Source: Dehalogenimonas lykanthroporepellens BL-DC-9 (GTDB taxonomy: Bacteria > Chloroflexota > Dehalococcoidia > Dehalococcoidales > Dehalococcoidaceae). Taken from it: a stretch of 64,000 bases of DNA. Positions 51,688-61,054 of the stretch are shown here, in pieces (within the stretch, counting starts at the first letter, position 1; each line of letters starts with the position of its first letter). Position numbers and translations under genes: made by a program. The stretch is taken from contig CP002084.1 of the NCBI GenBank assembly GCA_000143165.1, positions 992,001 to 1,056,000 on the forward strand. The letters run 5' to 3'. The notes under the pieces were generated by a model that searched no databases, had not been told where the DNA came from, and saw only the letters and a list, made by a program, of their open reading frames with translations.

Positions 51688-52662
51688 ATGGCCGTTAATC
51701 CGATTAAAAAACCGAATACCAAGAAATCAGTTCCCGCGGCACCGGCGCTCGACATGGAGAGTCTTACCGCGAACGACTTCACCTGGGTCAATATCGAAAG
51801 CCCGAACGAACCGGCTATCACCTGGCTGGCCGAGCATTACCCGTTCCACCCGCTGGACCTGGACGACGTGCTGTCCAAACGCCAGCGTCCCAAGCTGGAC
51901 GAATACCGCGACTATCTGTTCTTCGTCTTCCATTTCCCGGTTTACAACAAGACGGAGCGGGTGCTGATGCAGTCCCAGGTATCGGTCTTCATCGGCCAGG
52001 ATTATCTGATAACCATTCATCCCGGCAACCTGAAACCCCTGTCCAAACTGTTCCGGGAGTGTGAAATAGATGTGGAATCCCGCCAGGAATACTTCGGCCA
52101 CGGGCCGGGCTATCTGCTGTATCGTATTGTCGACCGGCTGGTGGACTACTGCCAGCCCATCGTCAGCAAGATACTGGATAACACCGACGATATCGAGGAT
52201 GAGATATTCGCCAACTGCCGCGACAGCACGGTGCGGGAAATCTCGGCGCTCAGGCGGGATATCATTTCCTTCCGCCGCACCATCTGGCCGATGCGCACCG
52301 TTATCGCCGGGCTGGAGCCGAAACTGCGGAAATACACCGACCAGGATATGAGTGTTTATTTCGGCGATCTGGCCGACCATGTGGACAAAATCTGGGACGG
52401 GCTGGATGAAACCAAGGAAGTCATCGAGGGACTTTCGGCCACCTTCGACTCCATATCCTACAACCGTTACAATTATGGCATCCGGACGCTGACCATCTTC
52501 GCCACTATCACCCTGCCGGCTCTCATCGTGGCCAGCGTCTACGGTATGAACATCGACCTGCCGTTCCAGCATGACGACCATGCCTTTATCATCGTCTCCG
52601 GCATCACCCTGGGGCTGACGGCGCTGACGGCGCTGGTGCTGAGACAACTCAAAATCATTTAA
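51688..52662 (+). CDS. corA: CorA-family Mg2+ transporter
   Basis: 324-residue CorA-like channel. A long cytosolic N-terminal domain (1-265) is followed by two helices; the end of the first carries the YGMN selectivity motif (VASVYGMNIDLPF) and the C-terminus is basic. ATG 51688 is chosen because GAGG lies eight bases upstream; a TTG six bases earlier is too close to it. Transports Mg2+ or another divalent cation. Confidence 0.92.
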   Translation: MAVNPIKKPNTKKSVPAAPALDMESLTANDFTWVNIESPNEPAITWLAEHYPFHPLDLDDVLSKRQRPKLDEYRDYLFFVFHFPVYNKTERVLMQSQVSVFIGQDYLITIHPGNLKPLSKLFRECEIDVESRQEYFGHGPGYLLYRIVDRLVDYCQPIVSKILDNTDDIEDEIFANCRDSTVREISALRRDIISFRRTIWPMRTVIAGLEPKLRKYTDQDMSVYFGDLADHVDKIWDGLDETKEVIEGLSATFDSISYNRYNYGIRTLTIFATITLPALIVASVYGMNIDLPFQHDDHAFIIVSGITLGLTALTALVLRQLKII

Positions 52663-52681
52663 AAAAGAAGGAATCCTTCCC

Positions 52682-53362
52682 TTGAAGATATCTTTCAGAC
52701 TGCTGGTGGTGGCGGCGCTGTTCGTTACGTCGTTAATAACTGCCAACGTCATCGCCGTCAAGCTGATTGCCGTGGGCGGCACCGACATCGTCCTGCCGGC
52801 GGCGATACTGGTGTTCCCGCTGAGCTATATCATCGGCGATATCCTGACAGAGGTGTACGGCTTCGCCTGGGCCAGGCGGGTTATCTGGCTGGGGTTTTTA
52901 TGTAATCTCATCTTCGTATTATTCGTCTGGCTGGGCGGCCTGTTGCCCGGAGCTGATTTCTGGGGCGGACAGGAAGCCTATGAGACTATCCTGGGTTTTA
53001 CGCCCAGATTGCTGGCGGCTTCCTTCTGCGGCTACCTGGTGGGCAGTTTCACCAACGCCGCAGTCATGTCCCGGATGAAGATACTGACCCGGGGCCGTCA
53101 CCTGTGGAGCCGCACCATCGGCTCCACCGTGATCGGCGAAGGACTGGATTCAGCGGCCTTCATCACCATCGCCTTCATCGGCACCCCGGCCTTCGCCCCT
53201 GTTTTCATCCTGTACCACTGGGCGGCCAAAACCGTCATTGAAGTGGTGGCCACACCGGTCACCTATGCGGTAGTCAACTGGTTGAAAGGCGTGGAAAAGA
53301 GCGATGTCTATGACGCCGGCGTCAGCCTGAACCCGTTTTCACTATCAGAGGTAAAAAGATGA
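52682..53362 (+). CDS. VUT-family queuosine precursor transporter
   Basis: 226-residue YhhQ/VUT-family membrane protein with about six helices (LITANVIAVKLIAVGG, VFPLSYIIGDILTEVYGFAWARRVIW, FCGYLVGSFTNAAVMSRMK). Members import queuosine precursors such as preQ0/preQ1. A TTG start follows AAGGAA. The stop overlaps the next ATG (ATGA). The conserved IIGDILTEVYG motif makes family assignment firm. Confidence 0.9.
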   Translation: MKISFRLLVVAALFVTSLITANVIAVKLIAVGGTDIVLPAAILVFPLSYIIGDILTEVYGFAWARRVIWLGFLCNLIFVLFVWLGGLLPGADFWGGQEAYETILGFTPRLLAASFCGYLVGSFTNAAVMSRMKILTRGRHLWSRTIGSTVIGEGLDSAAFITIAFIGTPAFAPVFILYHWAAKTVIEVVATPVTYAVVNWLKGVEKSDVYDAGVSLNPFSLSEVKR

Positions 53363-54135
53363 AAATCCGTTTCCTGGGCTGTCACAACGTGGAAACATCA
53401 GCCACCGGTATGAGCTGTCTGCTGGTGGACGACCGACTGGCGCTGGACGCCGGAGCACTGACCCGGAACATGTCCTCGAGCACAATGTTCAGCCTGGAAG
53501 CGATACTGCTGACTCACGGTCACTTCGACCACATCCGGGATTTGCCGTCGCTGGGCATGAACCTGTATCTGGCCGGTAAAAGCATCGATGTCTACGGCAA
53601 TCAGCAGACGAAGGAAAACCTGACCTACTGCCTGCTGAACGGTACCATGTATTCCCGCTTCCTGGAAAAACCGGCTGAGGCGCCCACCTTCAGGTACCAT
53701 GTCATCGAACCGGACACCGAATTCACCGTGAGCGAATATGAAATACTCACAGCCGCCACCCCCCACTCTCAGCCGTCCCACGGCTATCAGGTGACCGGCG
53801 CCGACGGGAAAAAGTTGTTCTATACCGGGGACACCGGGCCGGGACTGGCAGATTGTTTCCAACGGGTGAGTCCCGACCTGCTGGTGACCGAGGTGACGGC
53901 GCCATCCCGCTTGACCGACTTTTTCGCCTCAAAGGAAGGCCAGCACCTGACACCGGAACTCTTGAAACGGGAACTGCTGGAATTCCGCCGCCTCAAGGGA
54001 TATCTGCCCGAGGTGGCCTGTATCCACATGAGCCCGTCGATAGAAGAAGAGATTTCTGGAGAGATTGCCGAACTGGCCATCGAACTCAATGCCCGGATAT
54101 ACCTGGCACAGGAAGGGATGACGGTTACGGTTTAG
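53359..54135 (+). CDS. MBL-fold metallohydrolase (RNase Z-like)
   Basis: 258-residue metallo-beta-lactamase-fold protein. The metal motif is [11 protein letters not shown] (HxHxDH), followed by [12 protein letters not shown] and [11 protein letters not shown] (Asp ligand) and VACIHMSPS (final His). The pattern resembles cAMP phosphodiesterase/RNase Z-like hydrolases. It is translationally coupled to the VUT transporter. Substrate unknown. It overlaps uvrB tail to tail by 11 bases. Confidence 0.88.
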   Translation: MKIRFLGCHNVETSATGMSCLLVDDRLALDAGALTRNMSSSTMFSLEAILLTHGHFDHIRDLPSLGMNLYLAGKSIDVYGNQQTKENLTYCLLNGTMYSRFLEKPAEAPTFRYHVIEPDTEFTVSEYEILTAATPHSQPSHGYQVTGADGKKLFYTGDTGPGLADCFQRVSPDLLVTEVTAPSRLTDFFASKEGQHLTPELLKRELLEFRRLKGYLPEVACIHMSPSIEEEISGEIAELAIELNARIYLAQEGMTVTV

Positions 54136-56149
54136 GCGTATCACGCCGGGGCCGGGCTTCCGGCTCCACCAGTTCCCGTTTCAGTTCGATGATACGGTCG
54201 CGCAGTAACGCCGCCCGCTCGAAGTCCATCAGCTTGGCTGATTTCTTCATCTGCGTTTCCAGTTCCCTGATGAGCCGCGCCAGTTCCTCTTTACTCAACG
54301 CCATGGATTTATAGCTATCGGCGTCTGACTCCGCTACCACCGCGCTTTCCGCCGTCCGTACTCTTTCGGTAATATCTTTAATCGCCTTGCGGATACCCTG
54401 CGGCGTGATGCCGTGTTCCTGATTATAGGCTTCCTGTATCTCCCGGCGGCGTTTGACCTCAGCGATAGCCCGCTCCATGCTTCCGGTGATGGTATCGGCA
54501 TACATGATGACCCGGCCGTCCACATGACGGGCGGCGCGGCCCATGGTCTGAATAAGCGCCCACTCCGAACGCAGGAAGCCTTCCTTGTCGGCATCCAGAA
54601 TGGCCACCAGCGACACCTCCGGCAGGTCCAGACCTTCCCGCAGGAGATTGATACCGACGATAACATCATAAACGCCCAGGCGCAGGTCACGCAGTATCTC
54701 TACCCGTTCAAAGGTTTCCACCTCTGAATGGAGGTACTGGGTCTTGACCCCGGCTTCGGTGATGTATTCTGCCAGTTTCTCCGCCAGTTTCTTGGTAAGT
54801 GTGGTTACCAGACAGCGTTCACCGCGTGCCACCCGCAGTTTTATCTGCTCCAGCAGGTCATCGATCTGCCCGGTGGTCGGCTTGACCTCGATAATCGGTT
54901 CCAGCAGACCGGTAGGCCGCACCACCTGCTCCACTGTCTGCGCCGAATGTTCCCTCTCGTAAGGCCCCGGCGTGGCCGAAACATATACGGCCTGACCCAC
55001 CCGCTGTCGGAACTCCGAAAAGTTCAGGGGCCGGTTGTCCAAAGCGGAAGGCAGGCGGAACCCGTAATCCACCAGGGTTTCCTTGCGCGCCCGGTCGCCG
55101 TTGTACATGCCGCGTATCTGGGGCAGGGACATGTGCGATTCATCGACGAAGAGGATGAAATCTTCCGGGAAGTAATCCAGGAGGGTCCACGGCGTGGAGC
55201 CGGCCGGCCTGAGTGCCAAGTGCCGTGAATAATTCTCCACCCCGGAGCAGTAACCCGCGTTCTCCAGCATCTCCAGGTCATAGTTGGTGCGTTGTTCCAG
55301 CCGGGCGGCTTCCAGCAGTTTGCCCTGCTCCTTGAGCATGGCGGTGTGCTGAGCCAGTTCATCCCGGATGCCCTGGAGGGCTTTGGCCAGCTTCTCCGGC
55401 GAAGTAACGAAATGCTTGGCGGGATAGATGTCGATTATCCTGATGTCTTCCAGAAACTCTCCGGTGAGCGGGTCGATACGCAGGATACGTTCTATCTCAT
55501 CACCGAAGAACTCCACCCGGATAGCCGTTTCCTCATAGGCGGGACGCAATTCGAGAGTGTCGCCGCGAAGCCGGAACTTGCCCCGGGTGAAATCCATGTC
55601 ATTGCGTTCATACTGCATATCCACCAGTTTGCGGACGATTTCATCCCGGCGATAACTGACTCCCTTTTCCAGATTGAGGATGAAGCGCATGTATTCTTCC
55701 GGCTCACCCAGGCCGTAGATACAGGAAACCGAAGCGACGATGATGACATCCCGGCGCGACAATAACGCCCTGGTGGCGGCATGACGCAGTTTGTCTATCT
55801 CATCATTGATATCCGATTCCTTTTCGATATACATGTCCCGGGAAGGGACATAGGCTTCCGGCTGGTAATAGTCATAATAGCTGACAAAGTACTCTACGGA
55901 ATTATGCGGGAAAAACTCCCGGAATTCGGCGTAAAGCTGGGCGGCCAGCGTTTTGTTATGGGAAATGACCAGCGCCGGACGCCCGGTGCGGGCGATGATA
56001 TTGGCCATGGTGAAGGTTTTGCCGGAGCCGGTAACGCCCAGAAGCGTCTGATCCCTGAGGCCCTCATCAAGACCACGGGTCAGCGCATCCACCGCCTGGG
56101 GCTGGTCCCCCATCAAACCGAAATCGGATACAAGCTGGAAATCTGTCAC
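54125..56149 (-). CDS. uvrB: excinuclease ABC subunit B
   Basis: UvrB of 674 residues, the damage-verification helicase of nucleotide excision repair. Walker A is [10 protein letters not shown]; the beta-hairpin region [22 protein letters not shown], helicase motifs [15 protein letters not shown] and [18 protein letters not shown], and the C-terminal UVR domain ([20 protein letters not shown]) are intact. The GTG start lies six bases after a TATAAT, so the transcript is predicted to be leaderless. Confidence 0.96.
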   Translation of the reverse strand: MTDFQLVSDFGLMGDQPQAVDALTRGLDEGLRDQTLLGVTGSGKTFTMANIIARTGRPALVISHNKTLAAQLYAEFREFFPHNSVEYFVSYYDYYQPEAYVPSRDMYIEKESDINDEIDKLRHAATRALLSRRDVIIVASVSCIYGLGEPEEYMRFILNLEKGVSYRRDEIVRKLVDMQYERNDMDFTRGKFRLRGDTLELRPAYEETAIRVEFFGDEIERILRIDPLTGEFLEDIRIIDIYPAKHFVTSPEKLAKALQGIRDELAQHTAMLKEQGKLLEAARLEQRTNYDLEMLENAGYCSGVENYSRHLALRPAGSTPWTLLDYFPEDFILFVDESHMSLPQIRGMYNGDRARKETLVDYGFRLPSALDNRPLNFSEFRQRVGQAVYVSATPGPYEREHSAQTVEQVVRPTGLLEPIIEVKPTTGQIDDLLEQIKLRVARGERCLVTTLTKKLAEKLAEYITEAGVKTQYLHSEVETFERVEILRDLRLGVYDVIVGINLLREGLDLPEVSLVAILDADKEGFLRSEWALIQTMGRAARHVDGRVIMYADTITGSMERAIAEVKRRREIQEAYNQEHGITPQGIRKAIKDITERVRTAESAVVAESDADSYKSMALSKEELARLIRELETQMKKSAKLMDFERAALLRDRIIELKRELVEPEARPRRDTPKP

Positions 56150-56155
56150 CCTTTA

Positions 56156-56161
56156 ATTATA
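56156..56161 (-). promoter_or_regulatory. -10 box of uvrB
   Basis: TATAAT on the minus strand, six bases before the GTG start; a weak TTAGCG lies 18 bases upstream. Confidence 0.5.
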
Positions 56162-56213
56162 GGGGAGGCGGCCGATTATCGCTAACACATAGTATCTAAA
56201 CCGGTAATAATAA

Positions 56214-56241
56214 AGCGGGGAGAGGTTGCCCTCTCCCCGCT
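56214..56241 (-). terminator. terminator of rdhAB
   Basis: Twelve-base perfect stem (AGCGGGGAGAGG with CCTCTCCCCGCT) and TTGC loop; on the minus strand a TTATTATTA tract follows. Confidence 0.8.
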
Positions 56242-56261
56242 AAAGACTGCCGTCAGTCAGT

Positions 56262-56546
56262 TCAGGCTTTCTTTGCGGCTACCATCCGCCAACCGGAAAC
56301 GGCCAGCAGAACGACTCCGGGGATGCCCAGTATCAGGGCTCCCATCCAGGCCGCCGTGAAGTAGGTTTCTTCCATGGTGCCGACGTAATGCTGGAAGGCC
56401 ATCAGCACCAGCAGGAGGCCGACAGCGCCGACAAACCAGACCCACCAGGCGGGTTTGATGTCATTGCGTTTCAGCCACGCGAATAACTGAACGAAACCCA
56501 GGGTCAGCAGAACGGCTATCAAAATCCACAAAGGTGTCAGTTCCAT
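56262..56546 (-). CDS. rdhB: reductive dehalogenase membrane anchor
   Basis: 94-residue protein with three hydrophobic helices (LWILIAVLLTLGFVQLFAWL, WWVWFVGAVGLLLVLMAF, AAWMGALILGIPGVVLLAV). Size, helix number and position 39 bases after rdhA identify it as RdhB, which holds RdhA at the outer face of the membrane. A terminator follows. The sequence between helices 2 and 3 (QHYVGTMEETYF) carries the conserved acidic pair of RdhB proteins. Confidence 0.92.
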   Translation of the reverse strand: MELTPLWILIAVLLTLGFVQLFAWLKRNDIKPAWWVWFVGAVGLLLVLMAFQHYVGTMEETYFTAAWMGALILGIPGVVLLAVSGWRMVAAKKA

Positions 56547-56585
56547 TTTATACTCCTTCTAAAGTTTGCGATTATAGTTTCATCT

Positions 56586-58007
56586 TTAGATGAAATAGGG
56601 ATTGATACCATACAGGTATTCCTGGTTATTCCACCATGATTCCGGAGACTTGTTACCGTAATGCATGGACTCTTCCATCTGAGCGAAGAATGAATTGAAG
56701 ATGGGAGTAACGGAAGAGGTTCCGGCCACGAAGTCGTGGATGAAGCTGTACCGACCGGAAGCGTTGAAGGGACAGAAAGCCATGCAGGCGGTACAATTGG
56801 AACAATTGACCGTGTTGAGCCGCCAGCCTTTGAAACCGGTGGGACTGTAAGGCATACCCGTTTCAGCCGGGTCGTGGGTGTCCCAGGTGGGGTCGTCGTT
56901 GGGCAGAGCCTCGAACAGACAGAACTTGGAGCAGGTTTTACAGGTAAGGCAGAACCGGGAAATGCCGGCGTCTATCGGCCTGGTCGGCTCCAGAGGAATG
57001 TCGGTGAGTATACGGCTCATGCCACGAATCATCGACCCTCTTTCCGGTGTTACCAGCACGAAACACATGCGGGCGTGTTCACCGATGCCGGCCAGGGTTC
57101 CGAAAGGATTGGACGGCGCCATTTCACCGCTCCAGGCGTTGATGCCGTGGTAACCCAGGCCGCGAATGAACTCCTGAAGTTGAACGCTGATGAACGGCAA
57201 GCGGCTGTAAGCCAGGTTAGAAGCACTGGAACCGAGATTGGAGGGCTTACGCATATTAAGTTCGGTCGCTTCCTGGTGCGTCCAGGTTATCATGTACTTG
57301 AACCGCGATGGGATACGATACTCGGTATCGGTTTCGGCCAGGGTATCATCATTGACGAAGTTATAGGCTTTACCGTTGGCTTCCTTGGCGAAAATGAGTT
57401 TCTTGGTATTCTCATCCAGAATGGTCACCCCGAAATCGGTGGCGCCGAACAGCTTGAAGGCATGGCGCAACATCCGGGTGTTTTCTTCAGCCGTACCTTC
57501 CCAGCGGGGCATGTTCCGGCTTTCCGGGGTCGGGGCTTTCTGATAACCCATAAACATGGTTTTACCGGCCGGGGTGTAGTAGTTGTAGAATCTCAAAGCG
57601 CCGGTAGCGCCGTTGATGGCCAGGTCACGAACACTGTCACCATTCCATTCAGGATCGGCGTGGCGGACTACTTCCCGCTGTAATTCATCATAATGTTCCC
57701 GATTATAGACAGCCTTGGGGTGCTGGCTGGCGCGGTAAGGGAACGTGGGAATTTGACTGCGGTCAGCCCGTTGCACCTGGCTCCAGTCGATTTCCAGGGT
57801 AGCTGTCTGACCATGATCCAGTTCGGAAACCCACCAGGGGCGTTTCAATTGCCCGCCGGGACCGGAGGTTGAACCGGAAGCGGAAGCCACTTCATCAAGA
57901 TCGTGGAAACCCGGAGCCATAACTGTGGCGGCGCCCAGGCCGGCACCGGTCAGTCCGAGACCTTTCATGAAATCGCGACGTGATACTGTACTGTGAAATT
58001 TAGTCAT
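56586..58007 (-). CDS. rdhA: reductive dehalogenase catalytic subunit
   Basis: Corrinoid and Fe-S reductive dehalogenase of 473 residues, the terminal reductase of organohalide respiration. A Tat signal (SRRDFMK, residues 9-15) precedes a hydrophobic stretch and a likely cleavage near residue 40. Two cluster motifs sit near the C-terminus: CLTCKTCSKFC (353-363) and C402-x2-C405-x2-C408-x3-C412-P. The middle part is the corrinoid-binding domain (LAYSRLPFISVQLQEFIRGL and GINAWSGE). It is followed by rdhB and preceded by a coupled 26-codon ORF. No MarR or two-component regulator lies next to it. The halogenated substrate is not predictable. Confidence 0.96.
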   Translation of the reverse strand: MTKFHSTVSRRDFMKGLGLTGAGLGAATVMAPGFHDLDEVASASGSTSGPGGQLKRPWWVSELDHGQTATLEIDWSQVQRADRSQIPTFPYRASQHPKAVYNREHYDELQREVVRHADPEWNGDSVRDLAINGATGALRFYNYYTPAGKTMFMGYQKAPTPESRNMPRWEGTAEENTRMLRHAFKLFGATDFGVTILDENTKKLIFAKEANGKAYNFVNDDTLAETDTEYRIPSRFKYMITWTHQEATELNMRKPSNLGSSASNLAYSRLPFISVQLQEFIRGLGYHGINAWSGEMAPSNPFGTLAGIGEHARMCFVLVTPERGSMIRGMSRILTDIPLEPTRPIDAGISRFCLTCKTCSKFCLFEALPNDDPTWDTHDPAETGMPYSPTGFKGWRLNTVNCSNCTACMAFCPFNASGRYSFIHDFVAGTSSVTPIFNSFFAQMEESMHYGNKSPESWWNNQEYLYGINPYFI

Positions 58008-58084
58008 GTGGCAGATTCCTTTTTAAGATTTATTTCTATCGCGGTCTTCCCCGCCGCCATCCGGTCTCTCCCGAAGGTCAGCAT
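58004..58084 (-). CDS. 26-codon ORF translationally coupled to rdhA
   Basis: ATG at 58084 has AAGGAGG with seven bases between GGAGG and the start. The peptide begins MLTFGRDRMAAGKTAIE and its TGA overlaps the rdhA ATG (ATGA). An overlapping ATG at 58088 opens a 21-residue alternative that stops 15 bases before rdhA, but its ribosome spacing is poorer. rdhA has only a GGAA of its own, so this micro-ORF may be the entry point for ribosomes. No homology recognised. Confidence 0.55.
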   Translation of the reverse strand: MLTFGRDRMAAGKTAIEINLKKESAT

Positions 58085-58308
58085 CCATCGCCCTCCTTGA
58101 GAGTATTATTATTACTCTTCGGTATTTTATCATTACCCATAACGTTATTTATAATACCTTATTCAGTTGTTTTACGCATCGTCTAAAAGGACTACCCGGA
58201 CTAAGCATTTCGTATATAGTCTATAGTGTTTTATTTACACTACTTTTGTATATTTTTGGTTCCAAATGCTTGAATCAAGCCTGGCAGGCGGAGGCCGAAA
58301 GCCTTTGC

Positions 58309-58314
58309 TATAAT
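58309..58314 (+). promoter_or_regulatory. extended -10 box of the methyltransferase gene
   Basis: TTGCTATAAT-type extended -10 (TATAAT at 58309-58314). It lies inside the longer in-frame ORF, which argues for a start downstream at 58336. The 220 bases upstream are AT-rich and include the rdhA control region. Confidence 0.5.
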
Positions 58315-58335
58315 GTTTTGGATAGCGAGAACGTT

Positions 58336-59076
58336 TTGAACGATTATCCTTTTCCCCCTGACAGAATCCGAGTTTATGTGAGTTATCTCCCATCCTACCC
58401 TGTCACGTACATCGAGTACCTGGCACGGAGTGCTGAACTAAACTGTAACTCCATCGTCGCCGATATCGGCGCCGGCGCCGGTATCCTATCCAAACTGCTG
58501 GGGCCTCATGCCAAACAGATTATGGCCATCGAACCGGATGCCAAGATGCGGCAAACCGCCGAACAACACTTGAGAGATGCCGCCAACGTCAGCATAATCT
58601 CCGGAAGCGCCGAAGCCACCGGGCTGGAAAAAGAAAGCATCGACCTGATTACCGCCGGGCAAGCCTTCCACTACTTCGACATCGACCAGGCCAAAAAGGA
58701 ATTCCGGCGCATCCTGAAACCCGGCGGTATGGTAGCCCTGTCGTGGCATATCCGGGAAACCGCATATCCTTTCGGCGCCGAATACGAGGCGTTGTTGAAG
58801 CGAAGGTGTCCGGGATATACCGGCAACTCCGGCGCGACATGGTCGGCGGACGCTTTTTTCCAAAAAGGCTTCGAACACAGGGTCTTCGACAACTACCGAC
58901 ATATTGACCTGGAAACGCTCATCGGATACTCTTTAGCCATGCCTTTCTCCCCGGTCAGGGGTGAACCCGGATTCCGGGACTTCATCGATGACCTGACTGA
59001 ATTGTATCGGCGATATTCCGCCGGCGACGGGCTGGAACTGAGAAGCCGGCTAGACAGCTACCTGGGGGAAATATGA
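58336..59076 (+). CDS. class I SAM-dependent methyltransferase
   Basis: 246-residue methyltransferase. SAM motif I is VADIGAGAGILSKLL, motif II/III IEPDAKMR and IISGSAEATGL, and the post-motif LITAGQAFHYFD. The TTG at 58336 is preferred because a promoter lies at 58309-58314 and a GCGAG precedes it; a frame open from TTG 58246 covers that promoter. Substrate unknown. Divergent from rdhA and directly followed by mtnA (16 bases). Confidence 0.85.
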   Translation: MNDYPFPPDRIRVYVSYLPSYPVTYIEYLARSAELNCNSIVADIGAGAGILSKLLGPHAKQIMAIEPDAKMRQTAEQHLRDAANVSIISGSAEATGLEKESIDLITAGQAFHYFDIDQAKKEFRRILKPGGMVALSWHIRETAYPFGAEYEALLKRRCPGYTGNSGATWSADAFFQKGFEHRVFDNYRHIDLETLIGYSLAMPFSPVRGEPGFRDFIDDLTELYRRYSAGDGLELRSRLDSYLGEI

Positions 59077-59092
59077 AGAGCGAGACGGCGAC

Positions 59093-60097
59093 ATGACCGG
59101 AAATTACAAGACGGTGGAATGGCTGGGAGACCGCCTGCTCATCATTGACCAGACCCGCCTGCCCCAGCATGAAACCTACCTGGAACTGGCCGACCATCAC
59201 CAGGTAGCCGAGGCTATCCGCCAGCTCCGGGTGCGGGGCGCCCCGGCCATCGGTGTGGCCGCCGCTTACGGCATGGTGCTGGGCAGTCAGCGGATAGCAT
59301 CCCACGACCGGGATGAGTTTCTGCGGCAGTTCCGCTCCGTGACCGCCGAAATAGCTTCCACCAGGCCGACCGCCCGCAACCTGTTCATGGCGGTGGAACG
59401 GCTGAACACGGTAGCCGATACAGCCGGAGACGACCTTTCGGCCCGTGAAGCCATTACCGCCGAAGCGGTCAGAATCCACCAGGACGAAATAGAGGCGACC
59501 CGGCGTATCGCCGAAGCCGGCGCGGAACTGATAAATGACGGCGACACCATCATGACCCACTGCAATACCGGACCGCTGGCTACCACCGGTCACGGCACGG
59601 CGCTGGGAGCCATCATAGAAGCCCATCGGCAGGGCAAACGGATACAGGTGCTGGCGACCGAGACCCGACCGCTGTGCCAGGGAGCTAGGCTGACGGCCTG
59701 GGAACTGAAGAAATCACATATGCCCTTCCGCCTGATTACCGATTCCATGGCCGGCTATTTTCTGAAGGAAGCCCGGGTGAATATGGTTATTACCGGCGCC
59801 GACCGCATCGCCCGCAACGGCGATACCGCCAACAAGATAGGCACCTACACGCTGGCGGTGCTGGCCAGGGAAAACGGCGTTCCCTTTTATGTGGCCGCGC
59901 CTTCCAGCACCTTCGACCCTGACCTGCCGACCGGGGACGATATCGTCATCGAAGAGCGCTCCCCGGAGGAGGTGACGCATCAGGGCGGCCGCCGGGTAGC
60001 GCCCGAAGGCATCGAAGTGTGCAACCCGGCTTTCGACGTGACCCCGGGACGGTACATCACCGGGTTCATTACCGAAAACGGCGTCAACAAGCCTTAA
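59093..60097 (+). CDS. mtnA: S-methyl-5-thioribose-1-phosphate isomerase
   Basis: MtnA of 334 residues; converts methylthioribose-1-phosphate to methylthioribulose-1-phosphate in methionine salvage. The catalytic Cys is in IMTHCNTGPLATTG and the catalytic Asp in ITGADRIARNGD; RLRVRGAPAIGVAAAYG-like N-terminal (QLRVRGAPAIGVAAAYG) is the eIF2B-family pattern. Followed 19 bases later by mtnP. Confidence 0.95.
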   Translation: MTGNYKTVEWLGDRLLIIDQTRLPQHETYLELADHHQVAEAIRQLRVRGAPAIGVAAAYGMVLGSQRIASHDRDEFLRQFRSVTAEIASTRPTARNLFMAVERLNTVADTAGDDLSAREAITAEAVRIHQDEIEATRRIAEAGAELINDGDTIMTHCNTGPLATTGHGTALGAIIEAHRQGKRIQVLATETRPLCQGARLTAWELKKSHMPFRLITDSMAGYFLKEARVNMVITGADRIARNGDTANKIGTYTLAVLARENGVPFYVAAPSSTFDPDLPTGDDIVIEERSPEEVTHQGGRRVAPEGIEVCNPAFDVTPGRYITGFITENGVNKP

Positions 60098-60116
60098 AAT
60101 AAAAAGGAGTAAAGCA

Positions 60117-60980
60117 TTGAAACCGATACAACTGGCCGTTATCGGCGGCACCGGACTGTATGACATCGAAGGCATGTCCGACATAGAGCAAATTGATGTA
60201 GAAACGCCTTACGGCAAGCCGAGCGACACCATCACCGCCGGCACCCTGAACGGCGTGGGCATTGCTTTCCTGCCGCGTCACGGACGCGGCCACCGCATCC
60301 AGCCGACCGACATACCGGTACGGGCCAATATCTGGGCGCTGAAGAGTCTGGGCGTAGAAAGGGTGATTGCCATCAACTCGGTGGGCAGTTTCAAGAAGAA
60401 AGTAGCGCCGGGACACCTGCTGATACCGGATCAGCTCATCGATAAGACCAGCCGGAGAGTCAACACCTTCTTCGGTGACGGCGTGGTGGCCCATATCGCC
60501 TTCGCCGAACCGTTCTGCCCCGAGATGCGACAACTGCTGTTGCATTGTGCCGGAGAGGCCGGGGCGACGGTGCATGACGGCGGCACTTATGTGGTGATGG
60601 AAGGGCCGGCTTTTTCCACCCGGGCCGAATCCCGGTTGCATAAGAGCTGGGGGGCCGATGTCATCGGCATGACGGCTCTGCCGGAGGCCAAGCTGGCGCG
60701 CGAGGCCGAGCTGTGCTACGGGTTGATAGCCTGTTCCACCGATTATGACTCCTGGCACGAAGAGGAGACGCCGGTGACAGTGGACACGATCATAGCTACG
60801 CTGAAAGCCAACATGGAGTTGTCCAAACGCATCATCGCCCTGGCCGCCAATCGGCTGGGAGAGAGAAACTGCGGTTGCGGCCAGGCCCTGGCCGGAGCCA
60901 TCGTCACCGACCCGAAGACGATTGCCGAAGAACGCCGCCTGGAACTGGAACTCATTGCCGGAAAGTATCTGACCAGCTGA
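60117..60980 (+). CDS. mtnP: S-methyl-5'-thioadenosine phosphorylase
   Basis: MTAP of 287 residues, cleaving methylthioadenosine to adenine and methylthioribose-1-phosphate, the substrate of MtnA. PNP/MTAP motifs: AVIGGTGLYDIEG, FLPRHGRGHRIQPTDIPVRANIWAL, INSVGSF, VVMEGPAFSTRAESR and GMTALPEAKLAREAELCYG. The TTG start has AAGGAG seven bases upstream. Confidence 0.95.
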   Translation: MKPIQLAVIGGTGLYDIEGMSDIEQIDVETPYGKPSDTITAGTLNGVGIAFLPRHGRGHRIQPTDIPVRANIWALKSLGVERVIAINSVGSFKKKVAPGHLLIPDQLIDKTSRRVNTFFGDGVVAHIAFAEPFCPEMRQLLLHCAGEAGATVHDGGTYVVMEGPAFSTRAESRLHKSWGADVIGMTALPEAKLAREAELCYGLIACSTDYDSWHEEETPVTVDTIIATLKANMELSKRIIALAANRLGERNCGCGQALAGAIVTDPKTIAEERRLELELIAGKYLTS

Positions 60981-61054
60981 TACCGAACCGGCCGGTTTTC
61001 CCCGCCTGCCCCTTTTGTGGTTAAATAAGGACAGTATTAAGACTCGGAGCATAA

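Noticed and set aside
56262-58335. Recently transferred rdhAB island
   Set aside because: No integrase, tmRNA/tRNA target or direct repeat flanks rdhAB; it sits between housekeeping genes, and only the control region is AT-rich.
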